A DNA stretch of 6,990 bases from the NCBI GenBank assembly GCA_902803795.1, contig CADCRC010000069.1, forward strand, positions 1 through 6,990, given 5' to 3'. Below the pieces are notes generated by a model, which saw only the letters and a list, made by a program, of their open reading frames with translations, had not been told where the DNA came from and made no database searches. Of the stretch, positions 5,803-6,990 are shown one piece after another; positions within the stretch are counted from its first letter, which is position 1, and the number at the start of each line of letters is the position of its first letter. Source of the DNA: an uncultured Erysipelotrichaceae bacterium (GTDB lineage: Bacteria > Bacillota_I > Bacilli_A > RF39 > UBA660). Made by a program: the position numbers and the translations under genes.

Positions 5803-6762
5803 CTAATTTTTAATAAATTCAAGTAATATATTAGGATCTTTCTTATTAATAACAACATTATATATCAAATCAATAGTATTAATTTTAACTCTTTTATTTC
5901 TTAATAATAAATGAATAGATTCCAAAGTATATAAACCTTCTACAGTAATATCTTTAGAATATTTTTCATAATCTTTTTTTTGACCTACTAATTTACCAAA
6001 AGTATAATTTCTACTTGAAACAGAAGAACAAGTCAAAAACAAATCCCCAATACCAGAAAAAGAAATAACATCATTCATATTACATCTAAATATCTTTAAT
6101 ATTTTTTGCATATCAAATGTAGCCATAGTCAAAAAAGCATTCTTGGTAGATTCATTTTGATCCAACCCATCAATTATTCCAGCTCCAATAGCAATAACAT
6201 TTTTCAATGAACCAAGTATTTCAATACTTCTAATAGATTTAACTTCTTGCACTCTTACATACTCATTAGAAAATACACTTTTAACTAAATTAACTATTCT
6301 ATTATTAGTACCAGCTACAGAAAAACCAATAGGACATCCAAGAATAATATCTTTAGCAAATGTTCCACCAGACATAACAGCAATATTTCTAGTCCTAATA
6401 TTATTTTTTACTATATCACTTAAAAAAACACCAGAATGCTCAATGCCTTTACTTGCAATTAATATATTAGTATTTTTATCGGTAAATATACTCATATCAC
6501 AAACTAATTCTTCAATAAAAGCTGCTGGAATAGAAATAATAAGTAAATCAGAATTATTAATAATCTCCTCTAATGAACTAGTAAGAGAAGTTTTATCAGA
6601 AATTTTATAACCATTTAATAATTTATCATTACATCTATATTTTTTAAGATGTTCTTTTTCCTCATCAAATCTACTCCACATCATAACCTTTATATTATTA
6701 TGTTTTAAAATACTTTCTAATGATAATGCATAAGCACCCATTCCCAAAATTCCAACTATCAT
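5803..6762 (-). CDS. gpsA: NAD(P)H-dependent glycerol-3-phosphate dehydrogenase
   Basis: It reduces dihydroxyacetone phosphate to sn-glycerol 3-phosphate, the backbone for phospholipid synthesis, in the cytoplasm. The 319-residue length is normal. The N-terminal Rossmann fold starts with VGILGMGAYA (residues 3-12), a variant of the usual GxGxWG loop. SKGIE (104-108) and SGGTFAKDI (131-139, usually SGPSFAKE) follow. The C-terminal domain has the catalytic lysine K187 in GSLKNVIAI, the substrate-binding stretch NESTKNAFLT (203-212), and FSGIGDLFLTC (235-245) with SSRN (249-252). Departures from consensus in the nucleotide loop and the SGP motif make it a divergent member, but the key residues remain. 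The start ATG 6762 lies six bases after AAAGAGG (6775-6769); an upstream in-frame start at 6804 lacks this and adds residues foreign to the family. It lies 60 bp after the kinase gene and is probably cotranscribed with it. Confidence 0.93.
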   Translation of the reverse strand: MIVGILGMGAYALSLESILKHNNIKVMMWSRFDEEKEHLKKYRCNDKLLNGYKISDKTSLTSSLEEIINNSDLLIISIPAAFIEELVCDMSIFTDKNTNILIASKGIEHSGVFLSDIVKNNIRTRNIAVMSGGTFAKDIILGCPIGFSVAGTNNRIVNLVKSVFSNEYVRVQEVKSIRSIEILGSLKNVIAIGAGIIDGLDQNESTKNAFLTMATFDMQKILKIFRCNMNDVISFSGIGDLFLTCSSVSSRNYTFGKLVGQKKDYEKYSKDITVEGLYTLESIHLLLRNKRVKINTIDLIYNVVINKKDPNILLEFIKN

Positions 6763-6822
6763 TTTAAACCTCTTTCTAATAAAAACAAAAAAAACAGAAT
6801 ACAAATAAAAAAGAGTAATTAA

Positions 6823-6990
6823 TTATACAGTTTCAAAATAACTATTACCAATAAACTCTCTTAAAATAGAATCTTGAGGTACACAATCAGCAGGTATAGG
6901 TAAAAACAAATGTAAAAAATTAATTAATCTTTTAGCTTCTTCATAATAAGGAGAATTAATATCTACTGAGAATAATAAAGGTTCAACATA
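6823..6990 (-). CDS. Nucleoside (uridine) kinase-family protein, C-terminal end only
   Basis: The last 55 residues of a minus-strand gene are visible, reading from the right edge to a TAA at 6825-6823. The segment YYEEAKRLINFLHLFLPI, then VPQDSILREFIGNS, matches from memory the C-terminus of the Bacillota nucleoside kinases of the uridine kinase/phosphoribulokinase group. Those often carry an N-terminal TGS domain and end in a motif close to SILREFIGGS. The kinase P-loop would lie outside the window, so activity cannot be judged. The gene is followed in the same direction by gpsA after 60 bp without a hairpin, suggesting one transcript. The family call rests on a short fragment. Confidence 0.7.
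   Translation of the reverse strand, partial: YVEPLLFSVDINSPYYEEAKRLINFLHLFLPIPADCVPQDSILREFIGNSYFETV

Noticed and set aside
6763..6804. Longer GpsA starting at 6804
   Set aside because: The true ribosome site AAAGAGG lies inside this extension, and the family begins at the Rossmann motif.
6763..6822. Terminator between the kinase and gpsA
   Set aside because: The gap is T-rich on the minus strand but shows no stable hairpin before the T-tracts.
1..6990. Alternative genetic code with TGA read as Trp, as in Mollicutes
   Set aside because: Trp is coded by TGG in several genes and no conserved domain is cut by an in-frame TGA. The absence of TGA stops among seven genes is too small a sample to mean anything.

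Overview
The window is very AT-rich (by eye under about 25% G+C) and looks like chromosomal DNA of a low-GC Bacillota lineage, perhaps one of the uncultured Bacilli/Clostridia-type gut groups. The evidence is strong AGGAG/AGGTGA ribosome sites, extended -10 promoters, a VanR/VanS-like two-component pair and a class B sortase, all Gram-positive traits. Trp residues are coded by TGG and no TGA interrupts the genes, so the standard code applies. The seven visible stop codons are all TAA or TAG.

Layout, left to right. Positions 1-168 (-) hold the start of an unrecognised exported or membrane-anchored protein, with its own extended -10 promoter. Positions 251-1063 (-) encode a single-pass membrane protein with a long acidic, partly coiled-coil tail; a terminator hairpin contains its stop codon. 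A 242-bp divergent intergenic region (1064-1305) carries a promoter and several TTTTACAT-type repeats. Positions 1306-3316 (+) hold an overlapping OmpR-family response regulator and sensor histidine kinase. A hairpin at 3331-3359 is shared by the convergent genes. Positions 3362-5707 (-) hold a two-gene unit: a beta-helix/Ig-like membrane protein followed by a class B sortase. Positions 5803-6762 (-) encode glycerol-3-phosphate dehydrogenase (gpsA). Positions 6823-6990 (-) hold the 3' end of a nucleoside (uridine) kinase-family gene.

How they may work together: gpsA and the kinase are ordinary metabolic genes, and the rest looks like a cell-envelope block. The sensor kinase sits in the membrane with a two-cysteine extracellular loop. 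Its response regulator probably controls its own promoter, and it may also control the beta-helix/sortase unit, because the same short motif (TTTTACAT/ATGTAAAA, inside dyads) lies upstream of both. That link is inference. The sortase has no recognisable sorting-signal substrate here. Its partner is a membrane protein with a cytoplasmic tail, not a classical wall-anchored substrate. This partnership and the uncharacterised acidic-tail membrane protein are the least explained parts of the window.

No tRNA, rRNA, CRISPR array or mobile element was seen, and no gene-free stretch exceeds 300 bp.
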